Positions 10,068 to 25,000 of a stretch of 64,000 nucleotides of DNA are shown here, piece by piece. Within the stretch, counting starts at the first letter, position 1, and every line of letters begins with the position of its first letter. A model generated the notes under the pieces. It was not told where the DNA came from and ran no database searches. It saw only the letters and a program-made list of their open reading frames with translations. The position numbers and the translations under genes were made by a program. Source of the stretch: Chloranthus sessilifolius (lineage: Eukaryota > Streptophyta > Magnoliopsida > Chloranthales > Chloranthaceae); the NCBI GenBank assembly GCA_021018995.1, contig CM037591.1:7942001-8006000 (forward strand), in the 5' to 3' direction.

Positions 10068-13000
10068 TTATTTAGAGTTTGGAGACCAAATCTCCTCTCT
10101 TTCTCGTCTTTTCACTCTCTTACGCAACTCTTATCTTTTGCGTCTCTCTGTCTCTCGTGTCTCTTTGTCTCATATCGTCCCCAACAAAAAAATACAGGTA
10201 CGCTATTTTTTCTTTAAATCTCTATCGTCTATCTCTCATACCCTTTCTCGCATGCAGCTCCTTTCTCTTTCTCTCTCAGTTGGCTAATTTTTTCTTTATT
10301 TATACCTTCGCAAGCTTAAGATCTTCGCCTCTATAATCACTAAACTCTTTTATAGGTTTCTTGAAACGTCTATTACGAATTGAGCAATAGGCGACACTAC
10401 AGTATGTGTCGTTGTGTACTTGAATATTTCATATCTTTTAATTTTTCTATATTGGTTGATATTTCATATTTATATTTTATTTATACTTACTCATATTGCG
10501 ATTTTATTAATGTTTCATATGTCATAATTAATTTTTTCTCTCTATTTATTGCTATTTATTTATGCTTGATTAATTATTCGAAATTTTTTATCCTTTATAA
10601 AAATATAAAAATTAAAAATACTCAAAAAATTTTAAAAATAGATATTAATGATTAATATATAAAATAAAAATTATTAAAAAATAATAATAATAAGTAAATG
10701 GCCTTGCCATGGCATGGCAAGCCTCTTCGCCACGGCCTCGGCACACCGCATTAACTACCTTGGTTGTGAGAGAAAGATCCACCTTTAAAGCGAGCCATTT
10801 CAAACTCCCCCCCAAAAAATAATTCAAACTCCCCAAATCTTTCACTTCAAAAATAGACTTTCGAAGTCTACCAACTTTCTTTGTCTTCCCCTGAAGCAAG
10901 AAGCCAGGGGGAGGGTCCATATAAATCTCCTATGTCAAATACTCATGTAGAAACGCATTCTTCATATCTAACCGGTGAAGGGGGCAATTGATTTGTTGTA
11001 ACAGAGATAAGAACTCAGACAAAAGTCAACTTAGCCACTGGAGCAAAAGTGGTATCATAATAATACCATACGTTTGGGTAAATCCGCAAGCAACAAGGCG
11101 GGCCTTCTACCGTGAGACACTGCCATCAAGGGTATGTTTCACTCCAAACACCAACTTACAACCCACGATTTTCTTCCCAGGAGGTAGGGGGACCATTTCC
11201 CAAGTATGATTACCCTCTAGGGCATTCATCACCTCTACCATAGTTGTTTTCCATGAGGGTTAAGAGAGGGTCGCATGAATAGTGTGAGGTTTAGTAACAG
11301 TATCAATAACAAAGAGGAAGGCCCTGTAAGAGGGGGAAAAAACAAGATAACAACCATATATTGCAATAGGATAAGGGTAGTACAAGATCGAACCCCCTTG
11401 TGAAGAGCAATGGTAAATCCAAGTCAGATGAGGGAGAGGAAGAGGGAACCCAACCAAGGGTCCTCGGGATGATCCACCTGCATAGAAGGTTGCAATGAAG
11501 GCCTGACAGAAGGGGTTCCATGCATATGTTTGTGAGCATAAGTGTGAAATTTCCTTTGTTGTTGTAAGGGAGGCAGAGTGGGATGTGTAATATCAACATT
11601 CTCTTGTATTGGAGACGAGATAGGAGGAACAAGAGGATGTTGTGTAGGGGTAGTGGAGGAGGTAATATGAGGTAATGAAGGCATAAAGTCAATAGGCAGA
11701 GTTACATGGAATAGATCAGCAACATGTGCAGATAGATGACAAGACTTAGACTAATGAGAGGAAAAATAGGGAAAATGCGCAAAAAGGGTAACATCCAATG
11801 AAGTAAAAAATACGAGAGACTTGGGATCATAACACCCATATCCTTTAGACACTCCAGAGTAACCAATGAAGATACACTTGATAGATTTATCATCTAACTA
11901 TTTCCGATTAGGATGAAGGCTCTACACAAAGCAAGTACACCCGAACATTCATGGTTCAGTAGAAAACATAGAATCAGTAGCGCGAAGAGCGAGAAAGGGA
12001 CTTTGACCATCAAAGACCTTGGAAGGAGTACGATTAATTAAGAAACATGCTGTAAGAACGACCATTGATCAATAAGTCTTCGACACAAACATACTCCTCC
12101 ATAAAGAACGTGCAACCCTAATGAGATGCCTATATTTGCGTTCAGCCACCCTATTTTGTTGAGTATAGGGACACGAAAACTGATGAATAATGTCATGCTC
12201 CCGAATATATTAGGCAAACAAATTGGAGGTGTACTCTCCACCGTAGCTGGATCAAAAAGTTTTCATGATGCACCATATTGAGTCATAACCATAGAATGAA
12301 ACTTCTAAAATTTAACTAACACTTCATCTTTTGATTTCATGAGGTAGACCCAAGAGGCACTGGTGTATAGCGAAACCCCTCTAGAGAAACAACCGGAGAA
12401 CGACCCTAAACATCTGAACGAATCAACTCAAAAGGAACATTGCACCTGTGCATGCGAGTAGGGTAGGTACTTCGGTTTTGTTTAGAGAGAGTACAAATCT
12501 CACATTGAATTTTAGAAGAATGCAAACAATTCGAAACGAGGGGATCAGTGAGCACAAGGTTTGATAACCAACATGCGCTAATTTGGCATGCCAATTAGAA
12601 AGGGTATCATGGTTGGCATTGACAGGGAAGTGAGTGGAAAGATCAAGTGAGGAGTTACTAGCAACAGTGGCAGCAATAGAACACTTATGGTCAAAATTCA
12701 AATTAAACCTCCCTTTTCAATGTCTTTACCAACAACCTGCTTAGTGGTAAGATCTTCAATAATATAATGAGAAAAGAAAAAAGTAATAGAGCAATTTAAA
12801 TGTTTAGTGTGGCTACCAACAGAAAGCAAATTTGTAGCAAGATGAACATTAAGGGCCTGAGACAACGAAAGAGAAGGTGATACTGGAATAGAACCAACAT
12901 TGGTAACAGGGGTAGAGGAGCCATCAGCTAACTGTACCTGTTCAGCTGATCAAAAGGTGGGGTAATAAATACCCAGTGGAATATCTTAAATAAGATAAAA

Positions 13001-16000
13001 GTTATTTCCAGTTAATTGGATAGCATATTATGGTTATGGCTGAACAATTAAATCAGCCCGCCAATTCAGGAGTGACAGAAACCAATTCCGGGGTAATTGC
13101 AGGAAAGGATCTATATTGGTTAGATAATTGCTCAAAATAAGGTATGACATACTGGCATCTGATTGAGCATGCATGACATATATTTCTGGTTAGTGTTTTG
13201 GTTATTTCAGACAGCTCTGATTTTATCGCATGCTTAGTTATTCAATTTCTGAGCATTAGTATTACGTGCAACACATAGTTATGCATTTGACATGTATTAC
13301 AAGTTTTGAATTTTTTATATAATTTGTGAATTAAAATTTGATTAGCACAGTGTCATTGTATTTCTGATATCCAGTTATTCTGAAAATAAGATATTTCTGT
13401 TTTTTTATATTCAAGCCTGGAATACCAATTCCGACAAAGAGCTGGATCAAGAATGGTAAATTCAGGGCAAGGTACCACATTGAGAATAATTTCTGAAATA
13501 GCTGGCCAGCAAATGAATGAGTTCTGATTTCTGGACCCAGATAAAAATTTCTTATATCTCGACCCTGAAAGAACTGGGTATATCTGTTTCTGTTCTGAAC
13601 CCTGGATGCAAATTAGTTCTGATTTCTAGATCCTGGACGCAAGGTAGTGAGCATCGGTATTCGTGGTCCCACTACTCAGCAGTATGGTTATGGTTGCCAC
13701 CCAATTGCTATAGTACGGGTCGATAACATTAAGTAAAAGAAGTGGATTTACGAAATTTGCAAAATTTTCAGAATAGAAAATTTTAATGAAAAACCTACAT
13801 TTGATTGCATTTAGTCATTTGCACTGCACTGTTTCAGTTATTCTATTCTGAGGCTTTTGGATTATTTTCTGACGCATGAGCATAGTAGCATACACATTCA
13901 TATTCTTTGTATTTATAGACCTGCGAGTACCTACCTCAGTTGTGTTTATTTCGGAATGTCAGTTGCGAAGAGGTAGGTCTTGCTGAGCAGTGGTTTTTTA
14001 CTCACCCCTTGTGTTTAATACACAGGGAAGGTAGTCGAAAAGAAAGGAAAAGGTTTAGCCGATTAAGATTGTTAAGACTTTGATGTGTAAAAATGTAAGA
14101 ACGCATAGTGTGCGTGTGTTGTTGTTGCAAAACACTCCAGTTGTTATCAGCATAGTGACATTTCAGTGAAAATTTTCAAAATTTCACCGAAATTCACTGA
14201 AACGGGAGTCTGTCAAAACTTTCAGCGAAATTTCGGTGATTTCGCCGAAATTTCATCAATTTCACCTAAATTCATGAAGTTTCTTAATTTTTGACTACTT
14301 TTTAAATAATAAATAATATTTGTATAAATATTAAAAATATATTTTATATATTTATTTCTACTCCCAGAAATTTTTCTGAAAATTTTTCAATTTTTTTCCG
14401 AAATGACCCCCCATCGAAATATTGCTGAAAACGAAATTTGTCACTATGGTTATCAGGTCACCTGTACTCTTTTTTTTTTGATCAGTAATAGGATTATATA
14501 AATAAACCAGCAAGGCGCTGAAGCCGTATACAATCGTAATAATCCAAAAGAAATTCAAACAAGCGCACACCGACAACAAAACAGCAAGGCCTGCGAGAGG
14601 CACTCAAAAGGTCCGGATAAAGCCCCTCATGAGGCCGTCCTTACCCTGGGTCCCACCTGAAGTGGGATCCGTTGGCCCCGGTTCCTCCACTCGTGCCCCA
14701 TAGCGTGACAAGATCCGAAACCGCCCTGAGAATCACAGGAGCAGGTTTAGATTTTCCTTCAAAAATTCTGCTATTCCGCTCACGCCATAGGCACCACATC
14801 ACTGCAAAGAGAGTAGCCCTCCACGCAACCCTCTCCCCATGTGTTGGCACAGCTGCCTCCCAGCTGATTAAAAGCGAGTGGGGGGACCGAGGCATCGTCC
14901 ATGCCAAGCCAAAGGCTTTAAGAATGCCTCCCCACACCTCATGAGCGACATGGCAATGAAGAAGCAGATGAGCCGCGGACTCCTCCTCCTCGGAGCACAT
15001 ACCGCAGACCATGGAGACGTCCTTCCCCCTTCGACATAACTGGTCCCTGGTAAGAATTTTCTCCTTGCAGACCGTCCACACAAAAAATCTTATCTTTAAC
15101 GGGATAGATTCCTTCCACAGCCAACTCCCATCGAATCTGATGAGCGGTCTACCAGTACTACAGCTCCTTGACGCTGAAGTCCCCCTTGCGATTAAAATTC
15201 CATAACCGAAGATCTGTTCGAATACTGTTCCTCTGCACCGACAGAAGCACATTCAGCAAGTCCACGTAGCTGCCCACCTTGCTATCTCTGAGTCGGCGTC
15301 TGACAACAACCTCCCAAACAATCCTATTGTTGGTGAGGGAAAAAAACTGATCAATCCTCCTCCCCTGGTTGGGGGAGAGGGCGTAGATCTGCGGAAACCG
15401 ATCACGGAGCAATCCCTTATCCAACCACGGATCTTGCCAAAACCGGATACGAGACCCGCAGCCCCAACTGAACCTAACCCCTTTAACCATACCCTCCCAA
15501 GTGTACTGATACATTTTTGTTTAATATGGAGATGAAATGGAAACTTTCTGTTGGATGTGCTTCTGTTCTAGTCCCTTTGTTATCACTTGTCAGGTCCCTA
15601 TATGTTTGTATGATTTACAATCCTAATCTATGTGGGTGGATTTAAGGGTGTTACAAAAGAAGAATCGAGTATTACTTGCACTAGATGAAGCACAATACAT
15701 CATAGGCAGCATGCACATTCGGGTCTTCAAACCGCAACATATAAAGCACATATATCAGATGGAGAAAGGAATAGGGTATACCAGAAGTGGATTGAAGAAG
15801 CCACGAAGCCTAGAAGAGGTGTTGAGATACCAGACACTCAGAAGAAGAGACGAAACCACGAAGTCCTTTCTGAAGGCAATATTACCAACCCCACGAGATT
15901 TGACAAATCTCTTTCAAAACTCAATCATCTTTCACGATATATGGTTCTAAGTTCTAACAACTCCTCTTGATGAAACTGGAAACCCAAGTGGTTTACTAAC

Positions 16001-19000
16001 ACATAATTGTGCTCTCGATAAACAAGATTTTGGGCGATAGACAAGAGCACCACAAAATCCTTCGAAAAATGAAGATTTTGGCTCCAACATGCAAACTTGC
16101 AAGAGAAAAAAATAAAGAGCAGAATAATCTGATCCTAGTGGTAGAGTTTATGTGTCTAAAACAGGTCAAAGGACAGACCCGCTGATGTCAGCAGGGAAGG
16201 ATGATGTGGCACCTCTGGACAAAATCTCCAAATTAATCAAATTGTGGGAAAATTCTCCGTGTAGGTGCTTTGCCTAACTTTTACTGAATACTTGACCAAT
16301 TTGTCGATTCTCTGAACTTTTCATGATTTGTTTTTAATTTGACGAATTTTCTGAATTTGGATGATCGTTATACATGCTTTGATCATACTTCATATTGTTT
16401 TTTATGATTTTGAATTGTTGTTGCACATGGATTAAGTAATGCATCTATTTTATTGCTTAAAGACATCATTTTAATTTAAGATAGTTCAGATATATTGTTG
16501 TATATTTTAATTATGTATAATTATTTTTTATAATCACCGATTTTTTCAAAATTTTCCCTAAATCTTTCCCAAATTTATGCAAATTAAATCGAACTAACCC
16601 CCCACCCCACCCCACAGAATGATGTAGAATCCGAACTTGGTTACTATGCTAGTCACCAACAGTAATGTCGCAGGTCCTGCTCTGATACAAAGAAGAGCAT
16701 TAGGGTTTTAGAGATGAGGGTTTAGTTTAGTGATATTAGGGTTAGAAAGGTGGCATTAGGATTAATGTTAGAAGAAGAAGAGAAAGAGAGAAAGAAGAGA
16801 AATAATGAGAAGGCTTATTGAGTAGAGACTAGAGAGGCAATCACTAGCAATTATATTAAGTGAGAAATGCTCTATATACAGACCCAAAAATACTCCATAC
16901 ACGCCACATAAACTAATAACACACATATACATCACAGCTCTCATATTGACCTTCAGTACAGATGTGCAGTTTTAGTCATTATAAATTGAGATTTTCACTA
17001 TCCATAGCTGTTGATGCGATGATTGCTGGTGTCGTCATATTGATTTGTTGAAGATGTTTTGTGGGTGTGACGTTGCCTTGCCACTGTAATTAGGAAGGGC
17101 CAAAATTTGAAGAGTTGGTGGATGCTTTAATTTTACAGAGGTATCGTTGCAATCTCTTGAATTTTAGCATGTAAATTATTTACAGATTTTCTGGAATTAC
17201 TTTCCTCGTCTTATGTAAGTACATCAACAATTTCAGAGTACTTGGTGAATTATTTTCATCATATGACAATATTTTGTTCCTTCATTTTTATATTATAATA
17301 CAACTATATTATTATTATCAGATAATTTTTGCATCTCTTAGTGATGACCACCCTTAGTATTAGTAAAATTTAACAAAAATTTTCTGATTGGTATGTTATA
17401 ACTATCAAAAAGCTGCATGATGCTGATACAAGGTTCAAAATTTCGGCCGAAACCACTGAAATTTGGGTCCAAAATTTTGGTTTCGGTCCCCACCGAAACT
17501 GAAACCCAAAATTTTGGATTTTTGTATGGGATCCAAAATTTCGAATTTCGGTTTCATTCATGCCCGAAACCGAAATTTAACCCGAAATTTTGATCCTTTT
17601 GCTGATATATAATTTGAAAGTTAGATGCCAGTTTTTCAATTTTCCAACAGAGAAACAGGACTCACTGATAAGATTTTGTTGCGGGTCCCATCTAGCTGCA
17701 TAAAATAAGCCTCGAGCAACATCTCCAGATCCTCCACATCATGGTCATATGAATGGGTGCTAGTGATCAAACTTGCACTGCTATGCATATTAGAACTAAC
17801 GTGCGGCAGGTTAGGTGCGACAGTGCCCATGCTATTTGAAGCCCCAGCTGCTGCCAAAGCTTCAAACTGCTGATTCTGAATCCACCTTCTTGTTAGGTAC
17901 AAATGTGCCATATCTTCATTGTCATCTAGAAGGTGTTCAAGTTCATCTCTAACCTGGTAGTAGAGAAAGATATGTTACTCATGGAAACAAAATCATTTAT
18001 GTTTACGATAAGAGTAAACTATGTTATTTGGGAGGGAAGGCAGTTCTGGTTTCAAGAAGTTCACCAGAAATGACTATCATATACTACATTAAATTTGTAC
18101 TTATAATGTAACGATATCAGAAAGAGAATCAACGATGAAAATAATCCATTCAAAGAATCAAGCCAACTTCACAAAAATATTCCCAGAAACAGAGAGTTCA
18201 GGAAAAGTAGAGGATACATTAACAAATGGTCTGTCCCATAGTTAGTTCACTGGTTCGCTCAGGTCGAATTCGGATTTGCAATTTGCAATTCACTACAACC
18301 AAGCAAACCCAATTTGCTATGGGTAGGATCAGTTAAGTATTTATTAACTTTATAATATAAATTGACCCTCTTTAGTAAAAGAAATGCAAATGATGACTTC
18401 GTTAGCTATAAAAATTAAACAACCATAAAGTCTTAGGTTCCGATCCTTATTTATGCTTTTAAAAATTTGTTCTAAAACAAAATATTCGCATTAACAAGTC
18501 AATTCGCTAATCACGCCGATCGCATTAAACTGCGAACTGGTTCCCTGTGCCCAATTTGCGATTCATTAGGTGAACGAGAGAATTAACATAGGTCTGTCCC
18601 ATCTGCAATTTTTTTCCTTCGAAGTCATCATATTTAGAGTGTTTCCGCACTTTGTGGTTATGAGCATATTATCACTCGCATTCTCATCCACAAGGTTAGA
18701 GTCGCCAAACAGATCTGCATATCGTTTGATCAAATCGGCACCATATCAAAGTAGGCGCAGCAAGGTGTTTTGTCATAAAACCAAAACAACAAAGGAGAAA
18801 GGATAACAAACCAAAGGAAAAAAGAAAAGGTACAGAAAATATAAACAGCACCTCTGGACACACATAGTAAAAACATAGGGTTATGGTGGCCTAAGTTGAT
18901 TCCATTCCCTTAAGATCTCTTCCTTTGATTTAGCCGGAGAAAGAGGTGACATCAAACACCACCAAACCATATCATTAGAAATGGATGCCTCTGTGGACTT

Positions 19001-22000
19001 CATATATCAAGTTTCTTTTCGATATCTGTCTGTTTCTTTCCTCCAAAATTCCCTACAAGATAACCGATGGCAGCCTCCAGAGAATGCCCATGTTTGCGGA
19101 AGGGTTCCTCAGGCCATCCCATCAGAACCATTGTGCAGGACTTACCTACACACTCAACCCTGAAGACTGGTAGGAACAATGCAAATCTGCACCACAAACT
19201 CGTATCGAAGGAAAAGGTGATCCACTGACTCTTCGTGCACTCCACAAAAGTGCACTCTTCAGGAACCTCCATTCCCCTCCTACAAAGTTCTACACGAGTC
19301 AGAATTTCCCCTTAAGCCACTTTATAAAAAAAACACTTATTCTGTAGGTCCACATTGATATCCAATTTTGGCCGACAAGGAGTGTCCTTGCAAAGGAAGC
19401 ATTAACGACTTTACCATGCAACTCCCTTTTTTTTTCCAAAATTCAATTTGAGGACCCCTAAGGGCACTACCAACCACTTCTTTATTTGTCCACTCGCTAT
19501 AATGACATTCAATTTCCTTCACAGATCATCCCCAAAAAACCAATCTGAACCTGAAGTATTACCAAATCTCATATGCCACACTATAATGTAACAACGTATA
19601 AAGCACCGATTTGCCAAGATTAGACTGCCATTAAATTGATGACCATGAGAATCTTACCCCATGCCACTGTCCAACAACTTCCACAAGCCTATCCAGTGAA
19701 ACTTGATCATTGGTAATGTACACATTAAGGCATAAAAGGACTAGGTACCACAAGGTTCACCCATCAAAATCTTACGGTTTGATTTCACATTCGGAATATA
19801 AACTCCCTCCAACCTTATCCACATCTCAACTAGGGCAGTACACACCTCATCCCTCAAGTTGGCATAGCTAAATATTCCAAACCACCCTTCCACCAACCCC
19901 TCAAAAACCTCTCTAGACACAACAATTTCATATAAAGTATAAACCACAAAACACAGAAACTCCTCACCAAGAGAATCTTTCCCAACCAAAGATCTTCCCA
20001 AAATCTAATTCAGTCCTCATCCCCTACCCTCTATCTAATTCATTTGTGAAAGTCTCCCTTCATTTTGCACACAGCCCTTCCCCACCTTGGCTTCTTTACC
20101 AGAATCCAACCAAATTTCTTACTCCCGTCACAAAATTGTTTTCAGTACCAAGGACCTTTATCCACAACGCTTTACTCCACCCAACAGGCAAAACCAGTTC
20201 CCTAATAAAGCCCAACTCATCACCCTCAATTTCCAAATGCTCAAACCCCTTTCCCTCATACAGAATTGAACCACTTTTTAACTACCACATCGTATTTTCT
20301 ACGGAAACCCTCGCCACTTGACAAAAATTGTGGTTTAATAATATCTAACTTCACAATCGTACTGGTCGAGCACTAAAATATCACCATAAAATATACCAGT
20401 AAGCTTTTTGTTTTTTTAAAGGTGGACTTGATAAGCTTGATTCACCAAAATTTCGAATATCCAAACCCCCTCCTTAATACAAAATTGAACCAATTCCTAA
20501 TTAACCAAATTGTATTTTCTACCCCCTCCTTAATACAAAATTGAATCACTTCCTAATTAACCAAATTGTATTTTCTACCAAAACTCTGCTCTCCACAAAA
20601 ACTGTTGTTCGATCTTTTCGAATATCACAATCATATGAGTCAGGCATTGGAACATCCCCATAAGATAAATTGGCAAGTTGGAGAAATTGGGCTAATAAAC
20701 GTAACTTGCCACCAAATTGAGAGAAGACTATTTCACAACGCAAGCATTCGTTCAAATAATTTAGAAATTGGGTCCCACAAAGTCCTAGGAGGTGTGATTA
20801 AGGATCAAAATCTCGGTTTTCCATTACGTATCGGCCAGCTCCAAAACCAATACACATTGAACGATAAATATCGATTTTGGGCGATACATTGGTATGCATT
20901 GGCTGATACATATCCACCTATATAGGCTGACACATTCAATGTATCGATCCAGTGACCTTCGAAACCGATACGTACTGGTTGCGTCCGAAATTTTGATCCA
21001 TGGTCCTGATGCACAACAGATGACTGAGGTATGCAAATGGCAACAATGACAACCAAAAGCCTCTTTAACCTTCCTAAGATGCCCTCCTTCGTCCTAATGC
21101 CCATAACCGTACATTTTCCTATAGTCAACCTTTGGCCCTAAATAGCTTCATAACAATGAAACAACACTAAAAGATTTTGCACATCACTAACCGAAGCACG
21201 ACAAAGAAGATGTGAAATGGATTACCCATTTGGCATCACCTCTCAGCCACCATAGATATAACGAAAGAAGAGACCAAATCCCTCCGTCTAAGTCCTCCTA
21301 TAGCCTTTGAAGAAACCTCCAGTCATCCCATCAACCATCACTGAAAACCATGGGAAAAGGCACAAGTCTTTCACTTATGCCATTTCAAACCAAAACAATT
21401 CAGAACATGTAATCGAGGATGTTTAATCAACTCTATCATACATTTTTTTCCATATCCCTTTTACACATGATGTTGGGCCGGTCCTTTTATATCTTGAACC
21501 AATGCATTCATGAAAAATTCTTGAGTGGTGGGTTATTTTCCCCTGATAAAGATGTAGATTTTTAGTTGAAAAATAAAATACATCTTGGTTCATAGAAATC
21601 ACCTTTCCCATATGTGGCTTGAGTCGCGACACCAAAACCGTAGTCATATTTTTATACAAGCTACAAAGTAAGCTAGTGGGCTTGAAATCACCCAATTCAA
21701 CTGCCCCATCTTTCTTAGGAATTAAGTTTATGAACGTGGAATTAAGAACCATAACAACATTTGCATGTTCAAAGAACTCACCCTCATCCAATCTCCTTTA
21801 AGGTCCTAAAATTGGTTATCAAAAGCCCAAGTGAAAGAATCGAGCCTTGGAGCTCTATCCCCACCGAAATTAAATAAAGCAATTTTAACTTCCTTTTCGT
21901 CAAACCCGCATTCAAGCCACAAATTATCCACCACCTCAATCCTATAAAAAATCAAACGATCAACAGTGGGTCTCATCCGATCCTCATCCATACAGATTTT

Positions 22001-25000
22001 AGTAGTGATCCATAATTTCTTCCCCAATCTCATTCCCATGTGCAATGCAAGCACTCTCTTTCACATCTCCTATGGATCTCGGTGTTCTTCCACCTATAGA
22101 TGCTCCATTTTTGCTCAATGGAATTAAACATTTTTAGTTGTTGCTTGGTCAACAAGAAGAACATTCTAGAGAAAGGCAAAGAAATTGATTTCGATCAAAA
22201 GATAAACTCCAAAAAAGCATTCTCACACGCTAGATAGTGACTTAAAACTCGGAGCATAATCACTTGTTTGCAAAAAGGAAAATTTTACTAAGAAACATTT
22301 GATATCCAATGATAATTATGATATGCTTCCACGCAACAACCACCTTTTTCCCATAATCACCATCATCCATAGTCATCATCATCATATCCTCTCCAACCCT
22401 GATGGCATTCATGTTGTCATCAGTGGTGTCATTTTCAGCATTTACATCATCTCCATCATCATCATTGTTGATCCCATCGTTTCCATCATCTCTCTCATCT
22501 TGATAATCCACCATCACCGCCCCAATGCCATTATTGTTATCATCATCTATGTCATCGTCAGCATCTACATTTTTATGAGCCACTTTCTATGGGTAAGCTG
22601 GAAATGAGCCTAAGACCTCAAGGATCCAATATTGTTAGCTTCTACATCATTATGACCCTCAACCACATCATTTTTCATAATCATTACTGTTAATCCATTG
22701 TTCTCAACATCATCACTGTCATCTCGATGATCCACTTGTTACCATTATTGTCATTGTCATCATCTAATCAATCGTCGCCATCAACTTCATCATCATTGAT
22801 TTCCATCCTTGTCATCATCATCTCTATCACCTTGATCATCCACCATCACCATCGATATCGATGTCATTGTTGTCACCACTAGCGTCTTGCTAGCATCAAC
22901 ATCATCATCATGCCAACTTCATCAAACCTTCATTTCCATATCCATTGATCCCAATGTTGTTCTCATCACCATCATCGTGAACTTCATCATCCACCCCTAT
23001 CGACTTCGATGTCATTGGTGTTGTCACACTTGGCGTCGCTGTCAACATCTACATCATCATCACCATTGGTCTCACCATTGTCATCATCATTACCATCATC
23101 TTGATCATTCACCATCATTGCCTCGATATCATTGTTGTTATCTTCATTGGTGTCATCTATATCACTATCAACTACGTCATCCATCATCATGGTTAGTCTC
23201 ATTGTCCTTAATATCATCACTGTCATTTTGACCATCCACCATCACGATCAACCGTGTTGTCAATGTTCTCATCATTGGTGTCATTGTTAGCATCTACATC
23301 ATTATCACCATCAACTTCCTCATTTGCCATCATCATCATCCCATTGTTCGCATCATTACTGACATCTTGATCATCCACTATCACCACCACAAGGAGCCCT
23401 TTCCTCCACCCTCGTTGTCAAGTTGTAGCATAGCTTTTTATTAGGACTTGCTTAAACTCAAAGTAAAATCTTTTTGCAAACATCATAAAAAGATGTTAAA
23501 AGAAGCATTAAATATCACTTAAAGGGACAGAGGTCCCTTATCTGAAGCATCAAAGTTCCCATCAATATAAGCTTTTAGATTCATTTTGAGGAATCCATTC
23601 TTAATTACAGGCTTTGGGTGGCTATTCTTGAGAAATAAAAGAGGGCCAAGTAGCGCCCTTTCTTCCCCTCTTTTTCTCTCTTCCTCAAGTTCTTGAAACC
23701 ATCAAATATAGTGAAGAAATCGTGGCCTCCCAATCAGCAGCCCATAGAACTTCCTACCAAAAATTGGCCATGAGTTGTCGCTCTCGCCTTCATCATTGAA
23801 ATATGTAGCTACTTAGATGTTACTCTACCCAAAATCCGTCAGGATACAGCCTAATGGTCATGATGGAAGTCATTACATCCATGGATAGTCTTCCTAATAT
23901 GTATTCTCTTCCATGATTTATGCATGATTATAAATGTGTTAATAATCTTCCAACTGCATATTTTCTTTGATATTTTGCAAGATTTAAAAGTTCGGGGATT
24001 GGCCTTTGATGGCAGGTGAATAATCAAAGATTTTACAATGCGCATAAAAGCGTGCAACATAGGACAACACACCACACCAAAGGCTAGAAGTAAGGAAAAT
24101 TATGATTGAAAAACAATGATCATCGTACCCATTGTTACGAGTAAATTCTATGTTCCATCAAGTGCGTCTTTATGTCTCAAACTTGTATGATGCGTACCTA
24201 GACACCTTATACTTGATGCGTTGAAGCTTTTTGTTAGAAGAAAAAGATGAGAAAATAAACGATTTTTCTCCAACATTATCTAGATATTTCTACTTTTGGG
24301 ACTTTTGGTGTGCAAAAAAACCACCCTGCATTAATCCTATTCGAGACGTCCTCTTCAAATCCACCATCTGATTGTAGAGCCTAAATAGCGAAACCTATGG
24401 GAATGTGGCACTAAATGATTTTCTATTTTAACTAAATCCTCTCAAGGCTATCACTTCACTAAATTTGCACTCCATGTATTCCGTCTTTTATTCTCTTAAT
24501 TTTTAAACCACTCGACTCCAAAGCATTTCTCCAAAATTCTAGCTTATCATTTATTGGTTTTCTTATTTGAGCAATTAATACTACATCATCCGCAAAAAAC
24601 ATGTCTCTTCTTATGTTTATGATTAACACATCCATGACCAGCGTAAACAAACAAGGGCTCAAGGCAGATCCTTGATGCAGCCTAACTCCGACAAGGAACT
24701 CATTCGTTCTCCACATGTCGTTCTTCCACTAGTTACCTCCCTCTCATATATGTATTGGATAATCTTAATATATAAGTTTGGGATGCATTTCTTCTTCAAC
24801 GTCCACCAGATTATCTATCTCGGCACTCTATCATCAGCCTTCTCTAAATCAATAAAGACCATATGTAGGTTTTTCCTTCTCTCTTTGAACCAAGGATCAA
24901 AATTTCGGGTTTCATTTTGGTTTCGGAGGGGACCTAAACCGAAAATTTGGACCAAAATTTCGGCCGAAAACTGATAATTTGGCCCAAATTTCAACCGAAC

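Larger units (their letters stand above)
8877..10768. mobile_element. inverted-repeat element B, interleaved with A
   Basis: gcaaggtagttaaggcagtg at 8879 is matched inverted at about 10700-10765 (rc: ccaaggtagttaatgcggtg). Homology runs about 65 bp, through gcgaagaggct and gccatgccatgg. The left end lies inside A and the right end outside it, so A and B are not simply nested. The inside holds a 44-bp TA run (10021-10064) and a CT-rich stretch (10085-10280). Confidence 0.5.
12950..15655 (+). mobile_element. possible solo LTR (gypsy-like), split by a MITE and an L1 tail
   Basis: The stretch interrupting copia coding sequence reads like a plant gypsy LTR: a phrase of the type ttactcacccc...acagggaag near 14000, and an end ggtgttaca near 15655. 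Pieces 12950-14150 and 15515-15655 would be its halves. No target duplication was found, so the call is weak. Confidence 0.3.
7690..16936 (-). mobile_element. Ty1/copia LTR retrotransposon fossil, heavily broken and nested
   Basis: A minus-strand copia element fills most of intron 3. The 5' LTR is at about 16692-16936 and the 3' LTR at about 7690-7935, both starting TGT. A tRNA-Met type primer site (gtatcagagc in sense) lies just inside the 5' LTR, and a polypurine tract (cttgaggggag in sense) abuts the 3' LTR. Recognisable parts in order: pre-integrase and integrase (about 12.7-12.0 kb), linker (about 11.7-11.2 kb), reverse transcriptase (about 10.9 kb), RNase H (8304-7942). It is clearly dead, with many breaks. 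It holds later insertions: inverted-repeat elements (8.67-10.77 kb), an LTR-like piece, a hAT MITE and an L1 tail. The two LTRs are well diverged by eye, so it is old. Confidence 0.8.

Noticed and set aside
10079-10655. Two hydrophobic plus-strand frames
   Set aside because: They arise from CT-rich and AT-rich sequence inside the inverted-repeat element, with no family match or start context.
15630-15950. 106-codon plus-strand frame
   Set aside because: Lies antisense in the copia fossil interior and resembles no protein I know.
22299-23235. Asp/Asn-rich and His-rich protein genes
   Set aside because: The frames are by-products of the GAT/CAT tract and occur on both strands.
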